The notes below the pieces were generated by a model that did not search any database, was not told where the DNA came from, and was given only the letters and a program-made list of their open reading frames with translations. From NCBI RefSeq assembly GCF_004296335.1, contig NZ_SGIU01000002.1:1616429-1680428 (forward strand): a stretch of DNA of 64,000 bases. Reading direction: 5' to 3'. This document shows, in pieces, positions 51,651 through 61,748 of the stretch. The first letter of the stretch is position 1; each line of letters begins with the position of its first letter. A program made the position numbers and the translations under genes. This DNA comes from Flagellimonas allohymeniacidonis. Its GTDB lineage: Bacteria > Bacteroidota > Bacteroidia > Flavobacteriales > Flavobacteriaceae.

Positions 51651-52973
51651 CTAGATTCTTATGAATTCAACCCTTCTATTTTGTGCTTTTCCTTCCACCG
51701 TGGTGTTGTCACCGACGGGTTCAGATTCTCCCTTACCTTCACTTACCAATCGGCTTCCATCGATATTGTATACTGAAGTTAGCGCATTTTTAACCGCTTC
51801 TGCCCGTTTTTGAGAGAGGGCCAAATTCGTATCATCACCACCATCAGAATCTGTGTGTCCGACAATTTTCAAATTCATACCAGTTTCTTGTTGTAGTACT
51901 TGCGAGATTTGACGAATAATCCCCATGGACTGCGGTTGAATGTTGGCCGAACCTGATTCAAATAAAATACCATTAGTGGAGACCTTTCCTTGGGAAATAA
52001 GGGTTCTTCTCAAATCCAATCCCCCTTCCGCTACTTTTAAGTTGGAGATAAAAACCTTCTCTTTACCATCTTTGAAACCATTGGAATGAAATTTAACGGT
52101 GTTCAACACAGCACCGGGTGCCACTAATCTTGGCACATCCAAATATTTTACTTCATTCACCCAAAGTCTATATCGCAGTTTGTTCACGGCTATGGATACA
52201 TGGGGATAGTCTAAAATCTCATCACGTAAATCGGCCTTGACCGTACTGCGTATTTCACGCTTGCCATTTATTCTATTTTCAACCGTAACACCAATGGCGG
52301 CATATTGGCAGAAAGGAATTTCAGCAAATGCAAAATTGGAGCCCGCTGCAAATTTTTCATCATTACTTAACAAAACCTGTAGTTGTGCTGTGGAAGAAGT
52401 TTGCCGATCTAGGCCCACTGCGGCTATATCAAATTCAATGGTATATTCCTCCGGCAGCTGTGGCACATCGGGTATATAATAAATATTGTAGCCAGATTTA
52501 AGTTCTAGCCACTTTTGCGGAGAGTCTCCGAGTGTAACCAGTTCACCACCCGCGTTGGTATTCCATTTGGATGGAAAATCTCCTACGAAATCAAACCCAA
52601 AATCATCGAAGAACAATTGCTTATCACCAGGGACATAATCAAATTTGCTATAAACTTGAATGGTCTTTGGTCCCGTGTTTCCTTCAGGGCCCGAAGTTGA
52701 TGAATTATCATTGCCAGTGGAGGAAGGATTGTTGTCTTCAGAAGGCGTTTTCTGGGTGTTTGGCGTTTTTTTCTTTTTCTCTCCCGTTCCGAGTATACTG
52801 TCCAAGGCTTGATCCGTCTTTTTGGTCGTCTCTCGCTCAACACGGCGTTCCACCGTGCGTTCTGCAGCTTTCTCGGCTCGTTTCCCCAGTTTCTTGAGAA
52901 GCTGGGCGTTTCCTGAGAGGCAAAATCCGAAAACAAATAATAAGGTAGTTGCTAGTTTAATGGAGGTTTTCAT
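51651..52973 (-). CDS. OmpA family outer membrane protein
   Basis: 440 residues from the ATG at 52973. Signal peptide (MKTSIKLATTLLFVFGFCLSGNAQ), a basic coiled-coil region (about 25-65) with a Ser/Asn/Pro linker, a middle beta sandwich of about 200 residues (FDDFGFDFVGDFPSKWNTNAGG opens it, with an LYWVNEVKYLDVP-type lectin-like strand order), and a C-terminal OmpA domain at about 325-440 with VGHTDSDGGDDTNLALSQKRAEAV and NRRVEFIRI for peptidoglycan binding. The middle part could bind sugars outside the cell. It is the first gene of a two-gene unit with the TapB-like gene. Confidence 0.92.
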   Translation of the reverse strand: MKTSIKLATTLLFVFGFCLSGNAQLLKKLGKRAEKAAERTVERRVERETTKKTDQALDSILGTGEKKKKTPNTQKTPSEDNNPSSTGNDNSSTSGPEGNTGPKTIQVYSKFDYVPGDKQLFFDDFGFDFVGDFPSKWNTNAGGELVTLGDSPQKWLELKSGYNIYYIPDVPQLPEEYTIEFDIAAVGLDRQTSSTAQLQVLLSNDEKFAAGSNFAFAEIPFCQYAAIGVTVENRINGKREIRSTVKADLRDEILDYPHVSIAVNKLRYRLWVNEVKYLDVPRLVAPGAVLNTVKFHSNGFKDGKEKVFISNLKVAEGGLDLRRTLISQGKVSTNGILFESGSANIQPQSMGIIRQISQVLQQETGMNLKIVGHTDSDGGDDTNLALSQKRAEAVKNALTSVYNIDGSRLVSEGKGESEPVGDNTTVEGKAQNRRVEFIRI

Positions 52974-53100
52974 TAGTGCAGTGTTTTGAATATGTACGTA
53001 CTTCATTAAGTGCTACATAAGGTACGAAAAACGGTGCATTCCATACGCCAAGATGTATGTTTTGTCCGAAGTAATGTATAAGCAGTAAAAAATGTGTGAA

Positions 53101-55557
53101 TCAATACATTTTATAGACAATCAAGGAGTTTTCTTGGTCCTTGGCCACAAGTTCAAGATTTCGGTCGTTGTCCATATCTATTAGGTCAATAAGCGAATTT
53201 CCAAACACAGGAAAATTCGAAATAGGTTTTGCCTGACTGTCGAAAAGGTATATTTTTTGGTTTTGGATATCGGTTACACTCACATAAATTTTATCATAGA
53301 TATAAAAAATCTTTGGCGCAGAGTAAACGCCCAAATCGAGTTCAACTTTCTTTCCTTTGATGCTGAGTACATTGTCATCCATAAAGACCAAGGTCTTGCT
53401 TGTGGCATACATTCCATGGTCACCACCCAGATTGAAGTTTGTTGTGGTGAGCTTGCCCTGGGTGTCCACTTGAATCAACCGACCTTTCTTGTCAGTAGTT
53501 GAAAACTTGTTTTTATAAAGAAAAACACTGTTTTCGGTAAAATCAATTTTGTCCTTGATTTTCACCCTATCACGGCCAACTCTGTGCAATATTTTCAGGT
53601 CTTTGTTTTCAAGCATAAAAACCAAGTAGTCCTTATTGTTGATTCTAAAGTGTTTCGGAGCTTCCAAAATGTCGCTTTCTGCTTGGGTATAAATAAAGCC
53701 ATCCACAATGGCTGCTTTGTTATTGTACATAAAAACATTTCTGCCCTGGGTGACCACAAAGCGATAGTCTTTTTTGCCTTCGTAATTAAAAACTGCCAAA
53801 GAATTTAAATTGCCACCTTCGTATTTTTTGTTGAAGGGTTCAACGATTTTCCCATTTCGATCAAGTATCAAAAATTGATTGTTCGTGCAAAAGGCTAGTT
53901 GAAGCCGACCGTTTTTGTAAATATCTACTTGAAGTATTTCTCCCTGTATTCGGCCTTCCAACTGTTTTTTCCAAAGTACCTTTCCTTCGGAGGAAATGAG
54001 GTATAAGAAATTGTCGTTATCCTGGACCACAACTTCCTGCTTGTTGGTACGATGGTTCTTTACAAATTGGGGGTCGATGGCAATATCTGAATCCAATTCC
54101 AATGTAAAAAGCGGTGCCACTGAATTTTTTTTCGATGGCTTTTCGGTTTTGGAAATTAAAAAATTGGCATGGGCAAATCCATCATCCGCAACAAACTGAG
54201 CCGCATAACAATAGCCTTTAAGCTCACTTTTTTCTAAGTCCTTCAACATGGGTAAATGAGGTTCTTTTTCTGCTAAAATTTCCAATCCCTCTTGATTGCC
54301 CACAAAGTAAATGTTGGATTCATTGGCAAATGCTTCCAAAGCAGTTTTATGTAATTGAGAATTAACAAATGTGGAGCCGCTCTTAAAGGAGCTTATTAAA
54401 GTTTGAAGTGGTTCCTTGGATTCTGTAAAAACAAAGGCATTTTCAATGGTAGTGCAATAGTTGGACTCAAAATCTTTAATCAGAGGGTTAAAGGATTCAG
54501 CAATAAAGTCTTTGTTTCTGAATTGTCTTATCTCACTGCCCTGATAGGTACTGGCCGAACTTGTGTTTTGATTGATATAATCGGAAAGACTCTCCGAGCC
54601 ATACGAATTCAACACCACTAATTTTTCTCCTTTTACGTAAATGACCCCGACCTCCTCTATGGTATTGAACAGTGAATCCACATCTTTTACTCTGTCCAAA
54701 TAAGAGTTCTGCCGCTTGGCAAATTGGGAGTACTGGTCAAAAGTATATGATATAACGGCTTGAGACGAAAGTGGTGCATAATCCGCTGTTTTTTGGGGAA
54801 GTGCATTGCTTCCATCAAATAATCCAACGTAGTTTTTAGTGGAGTCCGAAACAACGGCCAAACCATTGAAGGTAGAGCTGTTTTGATTGGAAGAAAAGTC
54901 CAAACTCATCCACTCGGCAAAACTTCCTCGGTTTTTACCGTTGATGGAACTTTGGTTCAACAGGGGATTTTCCGTTTTTAGATTAAAGAAAAAACTGGCC
55001 GACTTATCATTTGAAGCCGTATCATAAAGTTTCTGTAAATCTTTTTCGACCTCTAAGCTACCTTCCAGGCGAATAAGATTCTCCACTAGCATTTGTGAAG
55101 AGCTAAAAAAACTATGCCCATTTCTTTCGGTACCAAAAACCTCATAATCCCCAATTTGGTACTTGGTAAGTGATTTATTATCGTATGTGAGCGTTTCAAT
55201 CTTTTTTTCTGTGTTCTCATCAATTTTGATTGAACTAGAATCCTCGCGAACGACCCACATAATTTCGAAATTCTCCTTGCCCAACTCGTATATCCCAAGT
55301 AGCGATTTGGAATCAGTCTCAATATGATTTAGAATATCGGCCTTTTCCGAGATACTTTTCAGCATGGCAAGACTTTTACTCTTGTCCAAGAAAGTGTTGT
55401 TTCGAAGTTCACTCAAGAAACCGGCGAGATTGTTGATTTTCACCAGGGCGATTGCGTCTTTTGGGAGATGTCGAATCAGCGAATCTTGCGTTTGGGTTTG
55501 TTTTTGGCAAGAAAAGCACCAAAGAAATATAAGTATAAGGAGTGCCCGAATGTTCAT
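53101..55557 (-). CDS. Large lipoprotein with C-terminal propeller-like region, unrecognised
   Basis: 818 residues, lipoprotein signal ILIFLWCFSC (Cys17). The first part (about 30-480) recalls DUF3352-like proteins, with PKDAIALVKINNLAGFLSELRN and mixed helices. From about 485 to the end, strands recur (FLYLISSEGKVLWKKQLEG, FLILDRNGKIVEPFNK, KIYLFDSQAKPISNFPVFG) in a beta-propeller-like order ending NRNLELVAKDQENSLIVYKMY-type (an FG-GAP-like end). Function unknown. It is upstream-separated by 28 bases from rnhB and has its own -7 box TAAATTTG at 55579-55572. Confidence 0.75.
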   Translation of the reverse strand: MNIRALLILIFLWCFSCQKQTQTQDSLIRHLPKDAIALVKINNLAGFLSELRNNTFLDKSKSLAMLKSISEKADILNHIETDSKSLLGIYELGKENFEIMWVVREDSSSIKIDENTEKKIETLTYDNKSLTKYQIGDYEVFGTERNGHSFFSSSQMLVENLIRLEGSLEVEKDLQKLYDTASNDKSASFFFNLKTENPLLNQSSINGKNRGSFAEWMSLDFSSNQNSSTFNGLAVVSDSTKNYVGLFDGSNALPQKTADYAPLSSQAVISYTFDQYSQFAKRQNSYLDRVKDVDSLFNTIEEVGVIYVKGEKLVVLNSYGSESLSDYINQNTSSASTYQGSEIRQFRNKDFIAESFNPLIKDFESNYCTTIENAFVFTESKEPLQTLISSFKSGSTFVNSQLHKTALEAFANESNIYFVGNQEGLEILAEKEPHLPMLKDLEKSELKGYCYAAQFVADDGFAHANFLISKTEKPSKKNSVAPLFTLELDSDIAIDPQFVKNHRTNKQEVVVQDNDNFLYLISSEGKVLWKKQLEGRIQGEILQVDIYKNGRLQLAFCTNNQFLILDRNGKIVEPFNKKYEGGNLNSLAVFNYEGKKDYRFVVTQGRNVFMYNNKAAIVDGFIYTQAESDILEAPKHFRINNKDYLVFMLENKDLKILHRVGRDRVKIKDKIDFTENSVFLYKNKFSTTDKKGRLIQVDTQGKLTTTNFNLGGDHGMYATSKTLVFMDDNVLSIKGKKVELDLGVYSAPKIFYIYDKIYVSVTDIQNQKIYLFDSQAKPISNFPVFGNSLIDLIDMDNDRNLELVAKDQENSLIVYKMY

Positions 55558-55571
55558 TTGAAGTTTTGTGT

Positions 55572-55579
55572 CAAATTTA
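55572..55579 (-). promoter_or_regulatory. Candidate -7 box of the 818-residue lipoprotein gene
   Basis: TAAATTTG on the minus strand, matching TAnnTTTG, 14 bases before the ATG at 55557. Confidence 0.45.
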
Positions 55580-55585
55580 GAACTT

Positions 55586-56182
55586 TTAGATATCCAATGT
55601 CAATTGCTCAGGCAGCTGTTTGAATGTTTTTCTATGATAGGGGGTAAGTCCGTGCTTCCTTATGGCTTCCCTGTGCTCTTTGGTTGGGTATCCCTTGTTT
55701 TTGCTCCAATGGTACATAGGATACTCTTTATGAAGGGACATCATGTACTCATCCCTATAGGTTTTGGCAAGGATGGATGCCGCTGCAATGCTCAAGTATT
55801 TTCCGTCGCCCTTGATAATGCATTTATGCTTTAAAGTTTTGTAGGGTTTAAAACGATTTCCATCAACCAGAATGATTTCTGGAGATAGGGTAAGGTCATC
55901 CAAGGCTTTGTGCATGGCCAATATGGAAGCATTTAGAATGTTAATTTGGTCAATTTGATCCTGAAAAACATGTTTTACGGAAAACGAAAGTGCTGCTTTT
56001 TCCAAAATTGGTCTGAGCATGGCCCTTTTTTGTTTTGAAAGTTGTTTAGAATCGGTCAGTACCTCATTTTCAAAATCTTTTGGCAGGATTATGGATGCAG
56101 CCGTCACGGGACCTGCCAAACACCCTCTTCCAGCTTCATCGGTTCCTGCTATGGGGCCATTTAGACCAAAACGTTCCAACAT
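55586..56182 (-). CDS. rnhB: Ribonuclease HII
   Basis: 198 residues. RNase HII cuts RNA in RNA-DNA hybrids and single ribonucleotides in DNA. The first catalytic Asp and Glu are in [16 protein letters not shown] (Asp15, Glu16), and the third Asp is in [28 protein letters not shown] is the standard late motif. Length is normal. It ends 28 bases before the big lipoprotein gene. Confidence 0.96.
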   Translation of the reverse strand: MLERFGLNGPIAGTDEAGRGCLAGPVTAASIILPKDFENEVLTDSKQLSKQKRAMLRPILEKAALSFSVKHVFQDQIDQINILNASILAMHKALDDLTLSPEIILVDGNRFKPYKTLKHKCIIKGDGKYLSIAAASILAKTYRDEYMMSLHKEYPMYHWSKNKGYPTKEHREAIRKHGLTPYHRKTFKQLPEQLTLDI

Positions 56183-56397
56183 AATTTGAGAAAAAATTGA
56201 TTCAGGTACAAAAAATTAAAAAAGATAAATAGAATCGTTAAAGAAATTACTTTTCTTCAAAGCCTAGGCTAATTGGGTTCAAATATGATAATTATACCAT
56301 CATTTTTAACATTTTACTATGGGTATGCCTTGTATTTTTTGGAATATTAAGTTTTTATTAAGATTTTAGCCGCTGACTAATTCAAAAATTCAATTAA

Positions 56398-59300
56398 ATG
56401 AGATCAAAGATTACTTTGATGCTCGCATCTTTGATGATGCTTTGCGTCAATTTCTCTTTTGGACAGGAGAAAACGATTTCGGGTAATGTGACCGACCAAA
56501 ACGGTCTTCCTTTACCTGGAGTGGCCGTTGTCATAGTTGGAACGACAACGGGAACACAAACCGATTTTGATGGCAATTATACTATTTCTGCCAGCGAAGG
56601 CCAGGTTTTGCGCTTTAGCTACCTAGGTCAAAGAACGGTCGATAGAACAGTTGGAGCTTCCGATGTTCTAAATGTGCAAATGCAGGAGGATGCCGAAGCC
56701 TTGGAAGAGGTGGTCGTCGTCGGTTACGGTAACCAAGAGGAGAAAAAAATAATCCAGAACGTGGGTATCGTAAAGCAGGAGGCCATTGAGAACCTTCAGG
56801 TGGTTTCTGCCGATCAGTTGCTCCAAGGACAGTCCGCGGGTACACAGATCGTTAACTCTTCTGGTGTACTTGGTGCTGCAGCGGTGATTCGGGTAAGGGG
56901 TGTGAACTCCATCAACTCCGGTAGCCAGCCGCTTATCGTTATTGACGGGGTGCCTATTACGGATACAGCAGGAAATACCTTGAACCAAGGTGGTAATACA
57001 GGTATCAACCCGCTATCCTATGTGAACCCGAACGATATCGAGTCGCTTACCGTACTTAAGGATGCAGGTGCGACCTCCATCTACGGAGCAAGGGGTGCAA
57101 ACGGGGTAATCCTTATTACTACTAAAAGAGGTAGAAAAGGGGAAAAGACCACTGTGACCCTTGATGTAAACACGCAATTCACACAATCAACTGATGTGCC
57201 GGACATTTTGACTGCGGACGAGTTCCGTCAGTTCAAGTCGGAGGTGGCCACCATTCAGAATGGTGCTACAGTAACTCCTGAAGACCTTGGCCTAGGTGCC
57301 ATTGGTTCCGGAGGTACAGATTGGTTGTCTGGTGTACAACGAACCGGGGTGTCCCAAAACTACAACCTCGGGGTTCGTGGGGGTAGCGAAAAAACCTCTT
57401 TCTTCTTCGGTCTTGATTATCAAGATAGAGAAGGCTTTATTATCGGTAACGACCAACAGAGAGCTGGTGCACGTATCAACATCGATACACAGGTAACTGA
57501 CTGGTTGAAGGCCGGTATGAACTTGGGTATAACCAATAACAGATTGAACAGAATTGGTGTTGAGAACAACATCAACGCACCTTTCACCACAGCTTTCTTG
57601 CAGAGTCCCGTTGTACCAGCATTTGATGACGATGGCAACTTTGTACAGTCGGGATCCTTTATCCCGAACATCTTTGCCAGAGTTGCATTGGATACTAGAG
57701 AATTGAAGACTTTCCGTGTCATCGGAAATGCCTTTACAGAGGTGACTCCTTTCCCAGGATTCACATGGAGGTCTGAATTCGGTATGGACAAGTTGACCTT
57801 GGAGGAGTTTGTTAGGAATGCGGATTTCAACTCCCCTGGTGGTGCTGCTCAGCAGATCTTCGTGAACGAGGACCGTTGGTTGACCAACCAGACCTTGAAC
57901 TATGCCAATACCTTTAACGATGACCATAACTTGACAGTTCTTGTCGGTCTCAACTACGAGGAGACCTTGCGTACAAGATCTAATGTGGCATCAACAGGCT
58001 TCTTGACCGATGATTTGAGAAACCTTGGTTCCGGTTCAACACCTACCGTATTGAACGGTGACCGTTTCCCATCAAGATACTACGGTCTGTTCTCAAGGGT
58101 ATCCTACGATTACAAAGGAAAATACCTTGTGGAAGGGTCGGTAAGACGTGACGGTTCATCACGATTTGGTGCGAACAACCGTTTCGGATATTTCTGGTCT
58201 GCAGCTGCAGGTTGGATCATCTCTGAGGAGTCTTTCCTAGAGGACGTGAGCTTCTTGGATTATTTGTCCTTGAGAGCAAGTATCGGAACCGTGGGTAACG
58301 ACCGTTTGGGAACCTTCCCATCCTTGGGTCTGTTCAATGCTGGTCCCATTGGGGATTACAACGGACAGTCTGGGGTTGTTCCAGATCAACCAGAAAATCC
58401 AGATTTGAAATGGGAAGAGAGTGAGACCTTGGATATCGGTATCAAATCCACTTGGTTGAACGGAAGGATCAACTTCAACGCTTCCTACTTCAAGAAGACG
58501 ACAAGCGATCTTCTTTTGAACCAAACACTTCCTCCTCTTACCGGATTTGTTTCCATCAGTAGAAACATCGGTGAGTTGGAGAACACAGGTCTTGAGTTCG
58601 AGTTGAGCACCATCAACGTGAGCTCAGAGAACTTCGAGTGGAGAACAAGCTTCAACTTGACCACCATCGATAATAAGGTGACAAGATTGAACGAGGATGC
58701 CGCCACCGATGCACAGGGAAGAAGAATCATCGACGGTCCAATCCAAAGGGCCATCGAGGGCGAACCGCTCAACAACTTCTTCTTGATCCGTTATGTTGGT
58801 GTGAACCCGCAGACCGGTGATGCCGAGTGGTTGGATGTTGATGGAAACATCACAACAAACCCAGGTTCTGCCGATCGCGTTGTGACAGGTAGCCCGATTC
58901 CAGATTTCTCTGGGGGTATGACCAACACCTTTAAGATTTTTGATTTTGACCTTTCCGTATTGATGAACTATTCTTACGGGAACGATGTTGTGATCGATGG
59001 TCTACGATTTGCGGATGGTAACGACGCCATCGGTGGTATCGTGAACATCAGGAGACAGAACTTGAACTTCTGGAGGCAGCCAGGTGACAATGCGTTCCTG
59101 CCAAGTCCTACAAGTTCTACGTTCAACCTGTTCAACCAGCGTTCTACACAACAGCAATTGGACGCTTCATACTTGAGGGTGAAGAACGTTACTTTAGGCT
59201 ACAGCCTACCGGAGAAAGCTTTGGAGCGTTTGGGCAACATCTTCAGTGGTGTTAGGTTCTATGCCACTGCGACCAACTTGTTCACCATCAAGGCAGACGA

Positions 59301-59418
59301 GATGGATGGAATTGACCCAGAGGTGACCGATGACATCGACCCATTGTTCCAAGGGGAATCTTTCTTTACTGCTCCTCAGGCGCAGACATATTCATTCGGA
59401 GCAAGGTTAACATTTTAA
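56398..59418 (+). CDS. SusC/RagA TonB-linked outer membrane protein
   Basis: 1006 residues: signal peptide, an N-terminal carboxypeptidase-regulatory-like domain (VTDQNGLPLPGVAVVIVGTTTGT), the motif EALEEVVVVGYGNQ as TonB box, a plug (INSGSQPLIVIDGVPITD, LTVLKDAGATSIYGARGANGVILITT) and a barrel ending with TYSFGARLTF. With SusD it takes up oligosaccharides or peptides across the outer membrane. Codon use from about 57.4 kb onwards is strongly biased to TTC, AAC, GAG and GGT, unlike the neighbours, suggesting high expression. No glycosidase genes lie alongside, so the substrate is open. Confidence 0.97.
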   Translation: MRSKITLMLASLMMLCVNFSFGQEKTISGNVTDQNGLPLPGVAVVIVGTTTGTQTDFDGNYTISASEGQVLRFSYLGQRTVDRTVGASDVLNVQMQEDAEALEEVVVVGYGNQEEKKIIQNVGIVKQEAIENLQVVSADQLLQGQSAGTQIVNSSGVLGAAAVIRVRGVNSINSGSQPLIVIDGVPITDTAGNTLNQGGNTGINPLSYVNPNDIESLTVLKDAGATSIYGARGANGVILITTKRGRKGEKTTVTLDVNTQFTQSTDVPDILTADEFRQFKSEVATIQNGATVTPEDLGLGAIGSGGTDWLSGVQRTGVSQNYNLGVRGGSEKTSFFFGLDYQDREGFIIGNDQQRAGARINIDTQVTDWLKAGMNLGITNNRLNRIGVENNINAPFTTAFLQSPVVPAFDDDGNFVQSGSFIPNIFARVALDTRELKTFRVIGNAFTEVTPFPGFTWRSEFGMDKLTLEEFVRNADFNSPGGAAQQIFVNEDRWLTNQTLNYANTFNDDHNLTVLVGLNYEETLRTRSNVASTGFLTDDLRNLGSGSTPTVLNGDRFPSRYYGLFSRVSYDYKGKYLVEGSVRRDGSSRFGANNRFGYFWSAAAGWIISEESFLEDVSFLDYLSLRASIGTVGNDRLGTFPSLGLFNAGPIGDYNGQSGVVPDQPENPDLKWEESETLDIGIKSTWLNGRINFNASYFKKTTSDLLLNQTLPPLTGFVSISRNIGELENTGLEFELSTINVSSENFEWRTSFNLTTIDNKVTRLNEDAATDAQGRRIIDGPIQRAIEGEPLNNFFLIRYVGVNPQTGDAEWLDVDGNITTNPGSADRVVTGSPIPDFSGGMTNTFKIFDFDLSVLMNYSYGNDVVIDGLRFADGNDAIGGIVNIRRQNLNFWRQPGDNAFLPSPTSSTFNLFNQRSTQQQLDASYLRVKNVTLGYSLPEKALERLGNIFSGVRFYATATNLFTIKADEMDGIDPEVTDDIDPLFQGESFFTAPQAQTYSFGARLTF

Positions 59419-59429
59419 TAAAAGATAGC

Positions 59430-60866
59430 ATGAAAACGATAAAAGTATTAGCATTGATTCTAGGTCTGGGCGTGTTTATATCATGTGAGGACCAGTTGAA
59501 CGTGGTACCGGAGGACAATGTGGCCTCGAACACGGTATTCGGTAGTCTTGCCACTATCAATGGTGCTGCTGTGGGTGTCTACAGTTTGAACCAGAGTGGT
59601 GACTTGAACGGTAACCCACAGTTGATGGGTGATTTTATGGCGGACGATGTGAACTTCGTTGGAAGTTTCCCGTCCCTACAGGAAATTGATCAATTTGAGA
59701 CCTTGGCAACCAATGCCTCAATTGACAATATTTGGTTTGATGGTTATCAGCTTATCGGAGCGGCCAACAACGTTATCGTGAACTTGCCGGAGGTAAGTGT
59801 GGATGATGTTACCGGTCTGACCGAGGCGACCAAGGCACAATTGGTGGCGGAATGCAAATTCCTTAGAGCTTTGACCTATTTTACTATGGTAAATGTATTC
59901 GCTCAGCCCTTCCAATTTTCTGGGGGAAGCAACTTAGGCGTGCCTATTGTGACCCAGCCATTTGCGGGGGGTGACATCACTGAGTTCCAATTGGAGCGAT
60001 CCACCGTGAACGAGGTACATGCCTTCATCGAGCAGGATCTTTTGGATGCCATTGCAGTATTGCCGGAAGACAATGGCGTTCGCGCCGAGGCAGGATCTGC
60101 AAGGGCCCTTTTGGCGAGATTGTATCTTTATAGGGAGCAATTCAATGATGCGGCTAATTTTGCCAATCAGGTGATTACTTCAGGAGAGTACTCATTGGTT
60201 GATAATTATAATTCTTTCTATAACGATGGGGAAACATCTGCAGAGAACATCTTCGTAGCGGTCAACACGCCCAGTGACGGACCTCAAGAGGAAACGGGTT
60301 CCGATGAGGTTTATGTAACATTCTACAACCCTGCACCAGGGGGAAGGGGAGATGCACCTTTCAGTGCTGATCTTTTGGCCGATTTTGGTTTTGCCGTGGG
60401 TGATACAATTACTGATGATAGAAGATTTGATGATTTATCCCAACCTGCTACTGATGCAGGGGGTAACGCAACTTTCTTTACGCTTAAATATCCCGATGTT
60501 GTAAACAATGCATCCAATGGTCCTATTCTTAGGATTACAGAGATGTATTTGATTCGTGCTGAGGCAAACCTTAGAGGGGGCTTGAGCGTAGGTCCAAATA
60601 CACCATTGGCCGATATCAATCTCTTGAGAACCCGTGCGGGTCTTCCAGATTTATTATCTGTTGATTTGGACGGTATATTGACCGAGAGAAGAAAGGAGCT
60701 TTGTTTTGAAGGACACCGAAGAATGGACCTTTTGAGAAACAACAGGAACCTAAGGCCTGGAGGTGGAGCTGTATCCGCTCCCGGGGCAAACAAGGTGATT
60801 TTCCCGATTGTTGACAACGAGATTGTGAACAACCCGAACATCACACAGAACCCTGGAAACTTCTAG
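59430..60866 (+). CDS. SusD/RagB outer membrane lipoprotein
   Basis: 478 residues with a lipoprotein signal (LILGLGVFISC, Cys20). SusD-type tetratricopeptide-like helices are seen at ALLARLYLYREQFNDAANFANQVI, and the C-terminal SusD part has RAEANLRGG, INLLRTRAGLPDL and RRKELCFEGHRRMDLLRN. It binds ligand outside the cell and sits on its SusC barrel. It starts 11 bases after susC, and a strong terminator follows. Confidence 0.96.
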   Translation: MKTIKVLALILGLGVFISCEDQLNVVPEDNVASNTVFGSLATINGAAVGVYSLNQSGDLNGNPQLMGDFMADDVNFVGSFPSLQEIDQFETLATNASIDNIWFDGYQLIGAANNVIVNLPEVSVDDVTGLTEATKAQLVAECKFLRALTYFTMVNVFAQPFQFSGGSNLGVPIVTQPFAGGDITEFQLERSTVNEVHAFIEQDLLDAIAVLPEDNGVRAEAGSARALLARLYLYREQFNDAANFANQVITSGEYSLVDNYNSFYNDGETSAENIFVAVNTPSDGPQEETGSDEVYVTFYNPAPGGRGDAPFSADLLADFGFAVGDTITDDRRFDDLSQPATDAGGNATFFTLKYPDVVNNASNGPILRITEMYLIRAEANLRGGLSVGPNTPLADINLLRTRAGLPDLLSVDLDGILTERRKELCFEGHRRMDLLRNNRNLRPGGGAVSAPGANKVIFPIVDNEIVNNPNITQNPGNF

Positions 60867-60886
60867 GAGTTTGAAATAAATCTTTT

Positions 60887-60923
60887 AAAAACTGCCAAAA
60901 CATATGTTTTGGCAGTTTTTTTT
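60887..60923 (+). terminator. Terminator of the SusC-SusD operon
   Basis: AAAACTGCCAAAACAT followed by its exact reverse complement (32-base perfect palindrome, 60887-60918) then a T tract, 21 bases past the SusD stop. Confidence 0.93.
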
Positions 60924-60958
60924 GTTTTTATACCTTTCGAAACCTTAACTTTAATGGT

Positions 60959-61657
60959 ATGAGAAGAATAGTTTTAGTTGCAGCGTTTTTATTTTCACTG
61001 GTTGGTTTTGCGCAGATTGCTAACCCAAACCAAGATAGTTTTAATGAGTTGGCGTTTTTTGTTGGTATCAACAATTCCATATACGACGATGCGAAGGGGT
61101 CTAGATATTTAAATGATGAGTTTCTTCCGGCTAAGATCAATAATCTTGACAAGGTCTATCCGGTACGTTTTAATGTTGTGGAAAATACCATCGAAGTAAA
61201 AAATGATGATGGTACCGTTATGTCTTTGGACAAGTCCATGAACTACATAGTACGCTTAATGGATGGGTCCTACAAATTTTATGAAGACAACACCTATATC
61301 ACTGAAAATGGAAGAAAGGAAAAGTCCTTTTTTGAAAAAATTCACAGATCGGAAAATTATGAGCTTTTCTTAAAGGAAAGAATAAAGTTTATTCCAAAAA
61401 AACCTTCTAAAAGTAGTTACGAGCCCGAAGTGCCAGCTAAGTTTCAGAAACAGGAGGACAAATATTATGTCAAGCAGTTAGACACTGAATCAGGAGACCT
61501 CATTGAAATACCCCAAAAGAAAAAGGCATTTTTGAAAAAATTCAAAGAAGGCGATGGTGCTTTTGACAGTTTTGTCAAAAAAGCAAAGTCCAAATTCAAT
61601 AACAAGGAAGATTTAGTAAAAGTATTGGATGCCTACTATGGCACTACTCCACAGTAG
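60959..61657 (+). CDS. Secreted protein of unknown function
   Basis: 232 residues with a signal peptide (about 1-20, ends GFAQ). The body is a mixture of beta and helix: FNVVENTIEVKNDDGTVMSLDK, a DNTYITENGRKEKSFFEKIHRSENYEL segment and a basic region KKPSKSSYEPEVPAKFQK. The C-terminal helix KAKSKFNNKEDLVKVLDAYYG is amphipathic. I do not recognise it. It lies after the SusCD terminator and before the porin gene. Confidence 0.72.
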   Translation: MRRIVLVAAFLFSLVGFAQIANPNQDSFNELAFFVGINNSIYDDAKGSRYLNDEFLPAKINNLDKVYPVRFNVVENTIEVKNDDGTVMSLDKSMNYIVRLMDGSYKFYEDNTYITENGRKEKSFFEKIHRSENYELFLKERIKFIPKKPSKSSYEPEVPAKFQKQEDKYYVKQLDTESGDLIEIPQKKKAFLKKFKEGDGAFDSFVKKAKSKFNNKEDLVKVLDAYYGTTPQ

Positions 61658-61748
61658 TCTTAATACCGGCTTAAATTTTGGGGGATTACGTTAAATGTCC
61701 ATTCTGCTTTGCCCAAAAGCTATACCTTTATTTCTTTATTCCCGAAGA

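Noticed and set aside
57292..57927. 211-residue frame on the minus strand inside the SusC gene
   Set aside because: Antisense to a well-supported SusC; such long shadows arise from its codon bias. No promoter or domain.
60323..60844. 173-residue frame on the minus strand inside SusD
   Set aside because: Antisense to SusD with no sign of coding use.
61695..61748. Longer start of the porin at 61695
   Set aside because: It puts 18 residues before a perfect signal peptide.
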